Positions 49,721 through 61,773 of a DNA stretch of 64,000 nt are shown piece by piece. The translations under genes were made by a program, and so were the position numbers. Under the pieces are notes generated by a model. It was not told the DNA's origin, searched no databases, and saw only the letters and a list, made by a program, of their open reading frames with translations. Position 1 is the stretch's first letter. The number at the start of each line of letters is the position of its first letter. The DNA is taken from the NCBI GenBank assembly GCA_020536535.1, contig JAHLWZ010000518.1, forward strand, positions 112,256-176,255. The letters are read 5' to 3'. The stretch comes from Pelomyxa schiedti (taxonomy: Eukaryota > Evosea > Pelobiontida > Pelomyxidae).

Positions 49721-51742
49721 TTAGGTTCTGCTCTTTGGTGGCAGTGTCTTGATGCCCATCATTTCGGCCGTCTTGTTAGCAACAAACAACTGGGAAAAAC
49801 AGCAGAAGTGAGTAAGGGACAGAGAACAAGTTGGGTAGTAGTGATACTTGAGCAAATGGGCTGTCCTCCATTTCACCAGATATGAGACTGTTGGGATTCT
49901 GGGACAGCGCCCTGATGAGCTGTGGTTTTACATCAGTTGAGGTTGAGGTTAAATTTATGAAAAAAGGTCCATACATCCAGTCGGCGTTGCTCGATTTCAA
50001 ATTCACGCTTGGCGGCAAGCTTGAGGGCAGCGTACTTTTCTGCCTCTGCTTGTATCTGGGGAAAAAGAAGTTAAATTAAAGAGAAAATGTGCGTTTCTGT
50101 ATGGAAAGGGTTGGGTCAGCTATTAACCTCGAAGATTCTTTTGTTTATTTCAGCCACTTTGAGATTAGTTTCAGTTCTAATCCTTGTTTGGTATCTTTCA
50201 CCCTCGGCTCTTACTTTCTGGGCAGCCACCTCTTTTAGGGGGTTAGCACTGGAAAATATAAGAGAAGGGACACTGACTAGCACTGCCGTGAATCTCGGTT
50301 ACGAGTCGATCCCTCTAATTAGTGGTAAGACACATATGATAAATTCGAAGAGGTGGATACCTCAGCATTAATACGCCCAACTTCGAGGTTGCCTTCAGCC
50401 CTACATTCCATCAACAACATCCTATAAATATTATCTGGCTTACACAATTTGAGCAGAGTGATCATTGAGCTGAGCTTGAATAGCCTCCAATTCCTTGTCC
50501 AGCTTGCTTTGTAGCTCCTCAATGTCATGCTCAACCTGCACCATAATTGGCATGAAATTTGTATGTGGGATCATCTTACAGTTTTATGGGTCTTGCGGGA
50601 AGTCTCAATGGCACGTTCGACTTCATTTTTCCTATTTTGTTCGATTCGCTTAAGATGCTGGCCGTCATTCAGTACCTATTTCGGGAAAAAGAAGAAAAAA
50701 AAAGGTCACCTAAAAAAGGCTGGCAAGTGGGTTACCTTCATTTGAAGCTCCTGTTTTTTCACTTGTTGGTTTTGTTTGGCATCAAATGTAGTTGTGTTCT
50801 GCATATTCAGAGCAACGTCGTTTGGCAAGGACACATTTGCAATAGTCACTTGGTCGATGGTTATACCATATTCGTTCATCTTGAAGAAATTACACTCGGT
50901 ATAGGGAATCATTCTACCTTGTCATTCAATGCAGTCAACATGTCCTCGGAATCAGTTCCACGCAAATCGTAAGCTTCGCTCGAGTGAACAGATCGCACAA
51001 GACTACGTACAGCCTCAGCTTGAGTGGCACGTAAGAGGTTCTGTATAATGTTGAATTGTAAATTCTTTTGTTTTGAAACACACTTCCATATTTTCAGGAC
51101 CAATTTGATACACAAACTCTGGAAAGAATGAGACAATCGGAATGAAGGTTTTGGTTACTCACTGACTGAGTTTGTCACATGAAACAAGAAATCTACTTCC
51201 ACATTGATGTGGATATTGTCACGTGTAGGACAACTCTTGATGGCAAAGTGATAGGGAATATCTATTTTGTTAATTAGGGAACATAACTCGACCGTCAAAC
51301 ACTCACGTTGTGTCTTGACAAGATTGGCAACTTGGAAGAAAGCCGACCTATAGTACCTGTGGAACAATATTAGACATTATAGAATTACTGAAAAGAATTG
51401 CCAACTTACAAGCCAGGTTTGAATACTCCTAGCACCTTTCCGTTCTCGGTTACAATGCTATCAAATCCATGTGGACTACGTGTATTCCATCAATACAAAA
51501 TAAAACTAAGAAGAAGAACAACAACAATAACAAAAAAAAAAAAAAAAACAACACACGCACATGACCATGCGGAATCCACTGCGAGGGCTCGGCTTGAGAA
51601 TTATGGGAGTGTTGTTAGAGTCAGTCTTCATCCCAAAAATCCTGTGCGCGTCCAGGATGTTGTCTATTGGCAACACGACCAAGTTAGTCTCGGGCCTCTC
51701 CCTCAGTCCCGAAGCCCCAGTGTACACAGATTTCTTAGGCAT
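49721..51742 (-). CDS. SPFH/band-7 domain protein
   Basis: The start at 51742 gives MPKKSVYTGASGLRERPETN, followed by VVLPIDNILDAHRIFGMKT. The SPFH core follows in several exons: FFQVANLVKTQR, IDIPYHFAIKSCPTRDNIHI, then NVEVDFLFHVTN. LRATQAEAVRSLVRSVHSSE and MNEYGITIDQVTIANVSLP come next. A coiled coil (QNQQVKKQELQMK and onward) and a Glu/Ala/Lys-rich helix lead to a tail ending FVANKTAEMMGI and a stop at 49721. No TM is evident, so membrane association may be peripheral as in flotillins. Closest in style to prohibitin/flotillin/stomatin-type scaffolds; I cannot place it in one of those classes. Confidence 0.75.
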
Positions 51743-51958
51743 TCGTTTTTTTTGTTTCTTATTCGCTTTGCCGCCCGGGGGTCGTTGCCTGCTGATGGTG
51801 GTTTTTTTTTTTTTTTTTCTTTTTCGCTCTCCTTGAGGGTTGCCTTTCTTTCTTTATTTTTTTTTTGTAGGTTTGAAATCGAAACCGCGAAACGCAATTA
51901 AGAGGAAAATCCAAAAATCCACAAGTTTCGGTTGCTGTTGTGGTTCTAGCGAGGGGTT

Positions 51959-53236
51959 CTAGAGAAAGAACTTCATTCTGGAGAGGGCTTCTGATTCGAA
52001 CTCAGTTCGACGCTGAGCCACAGCGTCCGGTGATGTGTCAGTTGACCAGTCAGCTTCCCCTTCCCCTTCTGTGGAAGATATGGAATCACCATTGGTTGTG
52101 GTTGTTGTGCTGCTGGTGGTGCTGGCGTTGTTGATGTGTGTTACCAGTGCTGCCGATTGTTCTACTAGTGAATCATACTCGTCGTCCGCATCGCTGTCAA
52201 TGTCACCACGTGAGTTGTTGTGTTTGTTGGTTCCTGGTGGCACCAGTGTAGAGACGATATCAAACAGGTCCGGCTTGGATTCCGCGCTTGTTGCGGTGGA
52301 GGTGGATAAAGTGGAATCAGTGAGGGGTAATAGGGCAGCGGGGGCTCCCGAAATTACAGTAAAGGTGCAAGCGGGGCAAACGGCCTTGAGATGAATCCCA
52401 AATATCGTTTCAACTGTGGTGAGGGTTGAAGCCTGGAGCATGAAATAAGTTTCCAGGCAGGTTACATCCCATCCTTACACATTTCAGGCATTTATAGTAG
52501 TGAGATGTGAACTGCTCCACATTTTGTCTCCGATCATCTAGCATTAAAGAATTGTAGTCTTTCAAAATTGCCAAGAAGGCTGATAAAAACGTTAAGAAGA
52601 GGACTCAGTTGAATTAACTAAATAACCAGGGTTTGGCTCAATCTGTTAAAACGTTAAGATATGTGACCATTTAGGAATTAGAACCTCTGGTCTGCATCTT
52701 TGAACAAAAGCCATTGCATCATGAAATGAATATAACAATTTTCCAATGAAGTAAGCAATAACCACTGTTGGTGAGCGGGAAATTCCAGCTGCACTTCACC
52801 TTTGTTAAGAGGGGTAGATAGAGAGCTACATAGTAGCAATGCTACCAATGAACTAAAACGCATCCATCCAAGCGAGTGACCGCTTCATCAATAAACTCAT
52901 TGCACTCGGGGAATTTTTTCCGCAGTGTAGGTGCTCCAAAGAGTGAGTCAAGCACAGGAACGACCATGTATACTATCTAATACAAGTTATAGCAAACTTC
53001 CCCACATTCGCGTAGCCCCGTCGAAACCTACATTTGGTATACGTCTTATAGGTGGATCCGCCATCACTGACAAAACGTGTGTCACCTGCCAAACATCACA
53101 AAAAAAAAACAAAAAAAAAAGGGTGAAGTGGCAAGACCTTGTAACGAGATAATATTTGCGTGCTGTTGGCATCGTCAACGCACCCCAACAGCAATTTACC
53201 TTCGAGAATCACGCTAACCGGTGGGTCGCTCCACAT
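51959..53236 (-). CDS. Dual-specificity protein phosphatase (DUSP12/YVH1-like order)
   Basis: The start at 53236 gives MWSDPPVSVILEGKLLLGC and DDANSTQILSRYK. Then come VTHVLSVMADPP and MVVPVLDSLFG. FIDEAVTRLDGCVLVHC, joined across a 57-nt intron to AAGISRSPTVVIAYFIGKLL, gives the full HCxxGxxR active site. Next is RCRPEVLIPKW and IEPNPGYLAFLAIL. After the catalytic domain there are two Cys pairs (YYKCLKC and VCPACTF), which recall the zinc-binding tail of YVH1/DUSP12. A long Ser/Thr/acidic low-complexity tail follows. It starts only 8 nt after the stop of the START gene on the same strand. Confidence 0.8.
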
Positions 53237-53244
53237 TTTGTTGG

Positions 53245-54424
53245 TTAATTAATAAAATTTAATCCACGAAAAAAGCAAGTTGGGGTTGGCGTAAAGATTC
53301 TCATTAGAAAACGAGGTGTTGGTTCGAAGCAAAACTTGGAAGAACTTTGGCAAGCTGTTTTATAGCTTCCCTTTGTACTGGTTGATGAACTGTGAGAATG
53401 AACGTTATTTGGTGGAATGGTGATGTGAGAACGATGAACCTTTGCAAGCAGCATTGGTTGATCTTTGGCCACACTGTTAACAACTGCAGTTGGAATCCAC
53501 CCTTTAGGATCCAACTGAGCAAAGTAATTGATGTGCATTCCGCCGGATGGCTCTATAAACAACCTTAGCAAAAAAAAAAAAAAGACATATCACATGCCTG
53601 GTTCAATGATGTACCCAGAAATCATTAAATCGCCGCGCACTATGCAGTTTTAGAATTTGGGTTTAAGGTTGGAAGGGTGTATACCATACGGTTTCTTCTC
53701 AGGGATTTCAGGTAGATCAACAGATTGGGATACCACAATGCCGGAGTTTGACTGGATACGCAACGGTTATAAATAAAAATGGAGGAAGTAAAATAAACAT
53801 ACAGCAGCATCAAAAGTGGAAATTGAAAGAAAAACGAAATCACGTGCAGAGACCATCATGCTTGGGGACTTGAAGCAAGCATGGCCCAAAGTAAGCTTAT
53901 TGCCTTGAAATACATCAATCCAAGAGGGAGAAAAAAGAAAAGGTAAACCCACCACAACACTTAATTGCAAGTAATAATAAGGTATGGGAACCAACCTTGG
54001 TCATCGTCTCGCAGTTTCCTAATAACAACTCCACTTATGCACATGTCATCGTACTGAGGCCTTTTGGGAGCGTCGGCCAGAGCCTTTATGATAGCGAGGG
54101 CGCTTGTTCCTGGGAAAACGGCTTCGCCTCTTACAAATGGAATAGGCGATGATGGGTCGTCGTGCCTGTAGACAGTGACACCTTGGTTTGCAACAATCTA
54201 CTCCAGCCAACAAAGGCCACATATCCTGTAAGCACAGAGGAACAAAAAGAAACCAAGCAAGAAAAACAACAAGAAAAAATAAAAAAAATAGAAAAACCCC
54301 AGAAACAGCACTCAAAAGGAAAAAAAAAACACACTTTGCTCCAAGACAAAGACATAGCAGCTTTTATCCTCTCTACCATCGCCGCACCCTTCGCCTCGTA
54401 ATCTTCCGCTCCTGTGGTGGCCAT
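53245..54424 (-). CDS. START-domain lipid-transfer protein
   Basis: The start at 54424 gives MATTGAEDYEAKGAAMVERI. The START fold reads on as GVTVYRHDDPSSPIPFVRGE, then VFPGTSALAIIKALADAPKR and YDDMCISGVVIRKLRDDDQ. SARDFVFLSISTFDA, GIVVSQSVDLPEIPEKKPY, VRGDLMISGYIIEP and NYFAQLDPKGWIPTAVVN follow. The closing helix begins VAKDQPMLLAKV. These cover nearly the whole domain in order, split by about six short introns. No TM, PH or thioesterase module is attached, so it resembles a soluble single-domain STARD carrying a lipid or sterol. A Ser/Thr/His-rich tail follows. The ligand cannot be predicted. Confidence 0.83.
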
Positions 54425-54681
54425 TGCTTTGATCTATGGGATGAAACAAAAAAAGTGCAAGATCACACTTCATGGAAACGATCAGACAAGAAAGCAATGA
54501 ACACTCATTCATCCTTGTGCCATGGCCCGAGATTCCCATTCATCGAGAACGTCTGGAGGAACGAAGACGTCCACACAATCCACTGTGTTGTAGTGTTTGA
54601 AAAGACAAGATTTGATCTTCAAAAACCTTCGCTGATCGGGAGGATTAAACATCTAAACAAATCCAAATCCGAACAGGCGAA

Positions 54682-57561
54682 ATGTCCGTTGGCGTGGTGG
54701 TTGTGTTGTTAGCTCTGCTGCTAGCAGCTGTGAGCCCAGCATCGGGCGACCTCATCCCGGTCGTGAACAGCACCTACACGTTCACCTTCTCGCAGAGCCT
54801 CGCGTCCCTGCCCTTCTGCGTGTGGACGGCGCCCTCGACCTTCCGCGTGCGCTCCACGGACTCGGCCTGCCCCTCGGCGCGCGGCACCTCCCTGCAGGCC
54901 TCGTGCGCCCGCAACGAGTTCGAGTCGTTCCAGCTGGTCCTGGCCCCGACCTCGGCCGCCTCCAGCGCCTCGGTCGCCGTCTCGGCCTTCTCGCCGGCCC
55001 TGGGCTCCGCGTCCTCGCTCGAGATCGCGGCGGCGTCCTTCTCGGCCGTGAGCCCGTGGGGCCAGGGCAGCTACCTCGCGACCGACTACACGGACCCCGT
55101 GGCCAACGGCGGCACCTTCTCGCTGTCGGCCTCGCGCCCCACGGTGCTCTGGTTCACGCTCTACGTCGCCGACGCGGCCGACTCCCCGCGGGGCTCGGTC
55201 TCCGCCTCCATCACGATCGACGCGGGCTCGGCCGGCAGCGCCGTCCTGGGCCTCAGCCTCTACGTCTACGACTTTGCGCTCGAAACAACTCCTCATTTCG
55301 ACACTTTCATGATGTCACAGCCAAGTATGCTTTTTACGTGAATGCGCAAATTTCATGGCAATTGTTCATGATCGTAAACAAAATAGACACAAACTAACTA
55401 TTGTTCATTAAGCAATAACTGTGTATGAACTGGACCAACTGGACACCTGGAAGAAGGTGTACCTTGAGCACAGAATGAGTTCTACATACCCGGCGTGGCC
55501 TGATGGTTTCAACTTCGGAGTGGGATGGGACTGTGACACAGAGACACTTATTGATGCAGATAGCCCTCCTTCGACTACAACCTGCATATGGGCCAACGGG
55601 TGTCTGGTAAGGAGATATGTGATGGGAAAAGGTGGTGAATGGAATGGTGAGACGTATGATGACTGGATGGACCGTGGCTTCTCGTCGTACTGTGCAGTGA
55701 GTACTGATAGTTCCAGACCAGATCCGTTCTGTGGGGTGTCATGTGACACCCCAAGGTCAAAGAACGACTACTCTGGTTGGATGTGCTCAGACGCCTACGA
55801 GGCCAAGTGGGGAAAATACTTAAAGGCACTAGAAGATTACATGACTTCACATGGCCTTTATGATGACAACCCAGCAAAGGGATACTGGTATACACAAAAC
55901 GAACCGCAAAATCAGTGAGCATTCAACTACTTTTACTAGGGACTTTTTTGTTTGACATACCTTTTTACTTTTACTTATTCTTTTGCAGACACGACTATGA
56001 TATTTCGGCGTATTTATGTCTGCAGTCCCGCATATATGCTCCTCAATTAAAAGTGATGCTTAGTAGAGAGGCCAGACCTGAAATTGCTGAACTTCCCGAA
56101 TACGGTAACTGTGGTTACGACATTTGGATGGCGCATGTGTGGCGGTAAGTCCTGTACAATCCAGTTGGTGGTAGTTAATTTAGAAAGATTTACTACAGCA
56201 TATACATGGCTGAGACAGGCCAATGGGGAAATCAGTTGGTATTATTCACTGGACACAGATAATATTTGTGCATACCCTGGTGTGTGCAACACTGCCCTGG
56301 CTCCTGCGGTCAGCCAGACTGGAAATAATGGGGCAATGAACCCAGTTGCACTCAACGATGGTCCGCATTACAGATTGATACCGTGGGTGGCCTGGGCCAA
56401 TAGAATTACCGGGTATTTATTCTGAAGTAACAGGTGTGCCTATATCTAAATACTGCAAAGGTGGGGATACTACCACGATGACATTTTCTGGGATACAAGA
56501 CAACCATCACCAACACCATCCCGTCCACGTGTTAGTGCCTCTCTGCTCCGTGAGGGGCTTGAGGATTACGAGTATCTCTACATAGCTAACAATAGAAAGC
56601 GACCCGATCCATACACGCAAGTTGATGTGGATGACACTGTACTCAGTGCAGCTTTTGCTTTAGGCGTTTGGAAAAACCACCCGGAGAAAATTCATGAACT
56701 AAGGCACCAGCTTGGATTGCTCATTGAGGGAACAAGAGATGACTTCCCGTACACTGAGATATCACCTTCTCGGCCATTTGGGGACTACTACATCGACTTT
56801 GGTTGTGAATCTGACTCCATCTCGTTTGGGGGGGTGGAGTGGATGGGAATTGGATGGGAGCAATATGACATAACACAAGGATATGGCTGGAACTCCCAGT
56901 ACATGGGTGTTCCGAATACAATTCAGACTGGGCATCCCATTTTAAGGTGCATTGACAGTGGTGGTGGAAATGCAGTAGAGCGTACCATCTGTTATGATGA
57001 CTACAATCACCCTGATGAATTTCATTTCCAACTTCAGCCAGGAACTTATTCTGTGACTGTTGGGATTGGGTGGCCTGGTTCTTGCCGTGGGGATACAGAA
57101 TATGTAAGTATAAACAATGTGGAACTACGAAACTACCTGTGTAGCAGTGACGACTGCTGTGGAGTAAGAAACTACACCCAAGAAGTATGTCTCTGGTCTT
57201 TCCACACATAATAGTAAAACTCAAAAAGGTTGGAGTCTGGACACATGCCAACGGTGGTGACCTTGTAATGACATTTGGAAATAACCTTGGCTACACCATC
57301 CTGAGCTACCTGGTGATCATTGGAGTATCTGATGAAGAGCCGGAAGTTCCAGGAATTCCAGAATTCTTCTATCCCGGTGGTGGAGACGGCCTCAGCGGGG
57401 GTGCCGTGGCTGCCCTTGTGATATTCCTGGTTGTGATTCCTGTGTGTGCCGGTGGTGCAATATCAGGCTGGGTTCTTTGGCGTAAACACAAACAGCAACC
57501 TGTAATACCTGAAAAGGTCACCGAGGCATTTGGCAAACTCAAGGCCAAGGTCAAATCATAA
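54682..57561 (+). CDS. Membrane-anchored glycoside hydrolase-like protein (DUF4091/GH123-like)
   Basis: The start at 54682 gives a signal peptide (MSVGVVVVLLALLLAAVSPA). An N-terminal beta domain follows with FCVWTAPSTFRVR, CARNEFESFQLVLAP, and VLWFTLYVADAADSPRG. The catalytic region contains WAKYLK-like WGKYLKALEDYM, GYWYTQNEPQNQHDYD and IWMAHVWR. Next are WYYSLDT, then HYRLIPWVAWANRITG and GWGYYHDDIFWDT. SLLREGLEDYEYLYIANNRK is the typical DUF4091 closing motif. Then comes an extra beta-rich domain (GDYYIDFGCESDS to VGIGWPGSC) and a TM (AALVIFLVVIPVCAGGAISG) with a short basic cytosolic tail. It probably hydrolyses an amino-sugar glycan at the surface or in an endomembrane compartment. Exon 1 is extremely GC-rich up to about 55270. 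Confidence 0.75.
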
Positions 57562-57839
57562 TTCCCTCACCACATTCTGGCTTTGCAAGGGAAAGTAACC
57601 ATAGAAATGAGTGTTTTCTTTTTTTTTTGAGAGGTCAGGAACTGTGACCACTGAGCAAAAACTGAGGCAAGGGTATTCCAAGGCGTTTCAGAGAGATTCC
57701 ACTCCAAAACCACCTCACAGGGTGTGTTTAGAGAGAGAATTCAATCATTCTCCTTCGTAAATACTCAAGCAGGAAAAAGATCGCCCAACCGTCAACGACG
57801 AAAAAAAATAAAAAAACAAAGGCACTCAGGTGAGATCCG

Positions 57840-59604
57840 ATGCACAAGGCTAACAAGCATAACAAGGACGCACCCGGTGGTGGTGATAGCGGTGAGGGTG
57901 GACTGTATAAACAATGTGTGGTACAGTGTGACACAGATCCGTCGCCAACTGCCGGTGCCCCTGGTGACGTAATATCGATACCTCCTTTCCACTACTGCTA
58001 CATTATGGACACGAACAAGAACGTGACGGTAGAGTAGCCTTTTTTTTGCCTTCTATTCGCGTGTTTATGGGTTTTTTGCAGAGAATTGAGGTGGGCCCTC
58101 AGAGGTTTACTTGCCAAGAACACGAAAAAGTTGTTCTTGGATTGACTAAGATGCTTGTCATACCACCAATGCACTACGCTATCATTGAGAATCCTGTAAT
58201 GCGGGCTTCTCCCAGCAAGGATTCAGAAAGTGAATTCGATGTATACAGTGGTGAAGTACTTGTGGACTCTTTTGGACAGGCCAAATTGAGACACGGTGAC
58301 TTTGAAACCCGTTTCCATTACCCAGAGCCATTCCCACTGTGCGCCTCTAATACAATTTATTGTTAATGACAATCATTTCCTTTGTAGGTTCCCTGGAGAA
58401 ATTCTTGTTAATAAAGTTCTTCCACTCAAAGTTGTTTCAGCAAGCCACGCTCTGAGGTTGCGAGCCACTCGCGATTTTGTGGACAGATTTGCACGTGATG
58501 CTCGCAATTCCCCCATTAAACGGATTGCTGGTGAAGAGTGGCTATTTAGGGGTCCCGCCACATACCTCCCACAGGTCTCTCCTTCTCTTACTGACCTTTA
58601 GTGCTAAAATTATCAAGGTAGAAGTTGAAGTTGTAGAAACAGTCAAAGCTATAGTATTACTGCCTGATCAAGCAGTAATGCTTCGCGCTCGCAGAAATTG
58701 CGTTGATCAGTTCCACAAAAAATCAAGGAAAACAGGTGAAATGTGGTTAGTTCGCACTGAAGGCGCTTATTTACCGGTAATGAGTACGAGATTTCCACTC
58801 ACCTAATGTTTATTTCAAAGGATGTGGATGAAGAACTAGTCAAGGTAGTTGACAGTGTTGTTCTCTCCCCGAGAGTAGCACTTCATCTTCGTGCAGCTCG
58901 TACGTTCACTGATACATATGGTGTTCTACGGAAAGCAGGAGAAGAGTGGTTGGTTACATCCGAAACTGCAGAAAAGCATCTTCCCGATGTTCATGAAGTT
59001 GGTACTTTTCTATTGTTATTAATAAGCGTATTTATCCGATTGAAAAGTTGTCCAAATGGCTGCCCTTACTGTTCTGACTGCAAGGGAGTACTGCGTTATC
59101 CTTGACCCATGGTCTGAGACTGAGAAGCGCCCACTCCTAGGAACAAAGAAGGTTCTTTTTTTAATGCCTTACCTTGGTTTCTCAGGCATCTCTAGGTAGT
59201 AGCGGGGCCAAAAACCTTCTTCCTTCAGCCCTTTGAACGACTGGAGAACGGCATTGAGGTTTTCCTTCTGCACTCTCATTATTATTTAAAATAAAATACA
59301 GGCACTCTACCTTCTTGAAGCAGGACAAGCTCTGCTGGTGAGAGCGAAAGAGCGATTCACTGATGACCAAAACTGCCTACGAGACCCTGGTTGCAGCTGG
59401 ATGGTTCATGGACCTCAGTCGTGCGTTCATTTCCTCCATCCCCAGACGTTCCCGTAATGCTTTTCTTACCGTAATCACATTCCCAGGTATGTACCTCCCC
59501 CGCAAGTGGAAGTCCGCTCATGCCACCGTTCACTTGTGAATATCGATGCCCTCGGTTTGCACATGTTATTCTTGGCGTCATGCCCAGTGAAGAGGGCACG
59601 ATAA
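57840..59604 (+). CDS. MVP: Major vault protein, N-terminal half only
   Basis: MVP forms the shell of vault particles. The start at 57840 gives a Gly-rich leader and then DVISIPPFHYCYIMDTNKNV. Successive vault repeats follow: IEVGPQRFTCQEHEKVVL, MLVIPPMHYAIIENPV, then KVVSASHALRLRATRDF, AGEEWLFRGPATYLP and VKAIVLLPDQAVMLRARRN. RKTGEMWLVRTEGAYLP and VVLSPRVALHLRAARTF come next, then LRKAGEEWLVTSETAEKHLP, VVAGPKTFFLQPFERLENGI, and WMVHGP...YVPPPQVEV near 59510. The shoulder (SPFH-like) domain and cap helix should follow, but I find only a short unrelated tail. The next gene starts converging at 59798. The protein is thus about half the usual length of roughly 860 residues. Confidence 0.8.
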
Positions 59605-59797
59605 ATCCACAAGGAAAAATAGGGAAAAAAGCTTGTGTTTTTTTTGATGGAACTAAAAAATGTGGTGGTTTGGGATAATTTTGCATGTGGAGCGATGGAA
59701 AAATTAGTGTGGACAATAGCAGGAACCAAGCCAATTGAACCCTTTCCGGGAAGGCAAGAAAGAGGCCTCTGGGGATTAATAACCTGCCTAGGGGATT

Positions 59798-61377
59798 TTA
59801 GTGTCGAGGGAAGGAAGGGTCACTTACAAAATACATCATTGCCCAAACCTGGGAATCTGGTGAGTATTTGAAGCTAATGGGTGGAGTGGGAGTTACCACA
59901 CCAAAGCTGATAATTATTGTACTGCTCACCACAAGTCCCGGGAGGTCAGTGGGGTGTCCATACTGCAGGGAAAAAACTGGATTGTTTGTTTAAGTTTAGT
60001 GGGGTTGTGGAATTTTGATGTTATACCTGCACCAACAAGTGGGGATGGCATTACAAATGCAACTAGTAAGACCAATCTAACGAGCCTGTCCAGGCCGGGT
60101 GACACTACAGCAGATAACATAAACGCAGCTACACCTACAATTGATCCCAAGACGTACCGGAAGATAGAAGCCCTGAGAAGTGTAGCCCAGCAAGTTCGCA
60201 GAGCTTTGAAATCAAGACACATTCCCAGAACAAAAAAGGCAAGTGTCCCATTCGCTGAACTCAGTGTTGATAGTAGAAGCTCAATGAATGATGGAATCTT
60301 TACTCCACTAAGGCCAACAACCATGCCAATAGGTGAAGCCCATAGTGGAGGATTTGAGGCAGTCCGTATGAGAATTGCAACCACTATGTGTATTCGAGGG
60401 TGCTGCAAGAGCCAAATAGAGACCTTTCTTTGAGTGCCAATAACGGCAGTTTTAATGGAACCAAACAGAGAACTCGGAAATGAAGCTGCAGGTTCAAAGT
60501 TTGCTGTGGAATGCTGAGTGACTTGACTTGCTGCGAGTTCATGGTCCCCAATTTCTTGGTGACCACTTGACATTCCAATATCCTCAATATCCCCTTTTTC
60601 CTGGTGGGAACTTGTCATTTCAATATCCCCATTTTCTTGATGCCCGTTGCTTTGTACCTCTGAAGAAGGGATCAATGAAGCGTGCTCGATTGCAACAGAA
60701 GCTGCAAGGGAGAGAATGAGGTTTTAAAATTAAAAGAAGACGTAACTGACATGTGGGTTTTGGGGCATACAAGTAGTATAGTGCGTGCACCAAGGTAAAG
60801 ACGATTATTCCATTGGGTAAATCCACAAAAGCAATGAGCATTAACCCTTCATCTCCATACAAACCCTGCATAATTGGGTAGAAGAATAGCCCTAGAAAAC
60901 AGTGATTAGAATAATTTTTCCACCTGCACCACAGCATTTTTTTTATTTTAAAAAAGTCACCTCACCTAAATTTAATCCACTGCATGCAGATACAAAAGAA
61001 GCTCTCTGGCTCCTATCGCACACTCTCCTCCACTGAGAAAGGCCCAAAGACACACAAAAAGTAAAAGGCACGTATATTGCACTCGAAAGCATGAGCCAAC
61101 CCGCCGAAGGGGGCAGCACACTCACACGCGCGAAAGTAAGAAACAAAACAGAGGGCAGTGTGGCATTGAAGAGGACTTTCGATAGAACTGCGTAGAGTGG
61201 CGGGCTGAGCTTGTAAATGCTGGAGTATAAGAAGAAGAAGAAGAAGAAGAAGCATAGGAGCAGTTCGAGTAAGTGTTAGACTTTCGAATCAAAGAGGTCT
61301 GCGGCTCACGTTTTTATTAAAAACCCGGTGGCGGTAATTAAGACGCAGACGCCAAATTGTTCGTTGAGAGTGGGCAT
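59798..61377 (-). CDS. Auxin-efflux-carrier/membrane transport protein family transporter
   Basis: The start at 61377 gives MPTLNEQFGVCVLITATGFL. A 117-nt intron containing a GAA repeat leads to IYKLSPPLYAVLSKVLFN and FLTFARVSVLPPSAGWLML. Then SQRASFVSACSGLNLG and YGDEGLMLIAFVDLPNGIIV form the fifth TM region of the family. A central hydrophilic loop (HQENGDIEMTS and related repeats) separates it from the C-terminal TM bundle: HPRIHIVVAILIRTASNPPL, LAFFVLGMCL, VRLVLLVAFVMPSPLVGA, YGHPTDLPGLVVSSTIII and a final helix. This is the 5+5 TM PF03547 layout found well beyond plants. Substrate unknown. The central loop has short near-repeats (GHQE.GDIE). Confidence 0.83.
61229..61252. repeat. GAA/TTC trinucleotide microsatellite
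   Basis: Eight uninterrupted trinucleotide units. On the coding strand of the transporter this is a TTC repeat just before the TATACTCCAG acceptor of intron 1, so it acts as part of the polypyrimidine tract. Confidence 0.85.
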
Positions 61378-61398
61378 CGCAGTGGCCCTGGTCTTATT

Positions 61399-61638
61399 AT
61401 GAGATCGTCACTAAAGAACGCCGTGGATCCGGAAACACGGCGATCTGTAAGTTCGTTGACATTTGATGGCCCTGTTTTTCCCATTCATGCCTTGGCCGGC
61501 ACACTGTTAAGTCGGACTCGAGAAGCAGCTCTGGGCACTCTTGGCAGAGGACGACTCAGGACAGGGCCAGCCAAGCTCCCAAATGAGGTTTCTGTGCACC
61601 CCAAGACCGACAATTGCAAGAAGGAATTCCCCAAATAA
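61399..61638 (+). CDS. Possible small basic protein, about 79 residues
   Basis: The ATG at 61399 opens a frame (MRSSLKNAVDPETRRSVSSL) to a stop at 61638. It is divergent from the transporter, whose ATG is only 21 bp away on the other strand. It has no TM, no known domain and no visible intron. The sequence is rich in Arg, Thr and Ser. It may be a real short gene, the first exon of the following gene or chance. Confidence 0.35.
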   Translation: MRSSLKNAVDPETRRSVSSLTFDGPVFPIHALAGTLLSRTREAALGTLGRGRLRTGPAKLPNEVSVHPKTDNCKKEFPK

Positions 61639-61773
61639 AGTACGCTGTCTCCCCATCTCCTACGGAAATAAATAGGAAACTCGTATTATTTCACAACATA
61701 ATTAAATATTCCAGACAAACCAAACCCGCAATTAACAAGCACCCAACAAACCAACAAAAACAAACAATAAACA

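Noticed and set aside
54721-55296. Long minus-strand open frame opposite the glycosidase exon
   Set aside because: It is an antisense shadow created by the GC-rich codon usage; its product is an Arg/Gly/Glu-rich random sequence with no domain.
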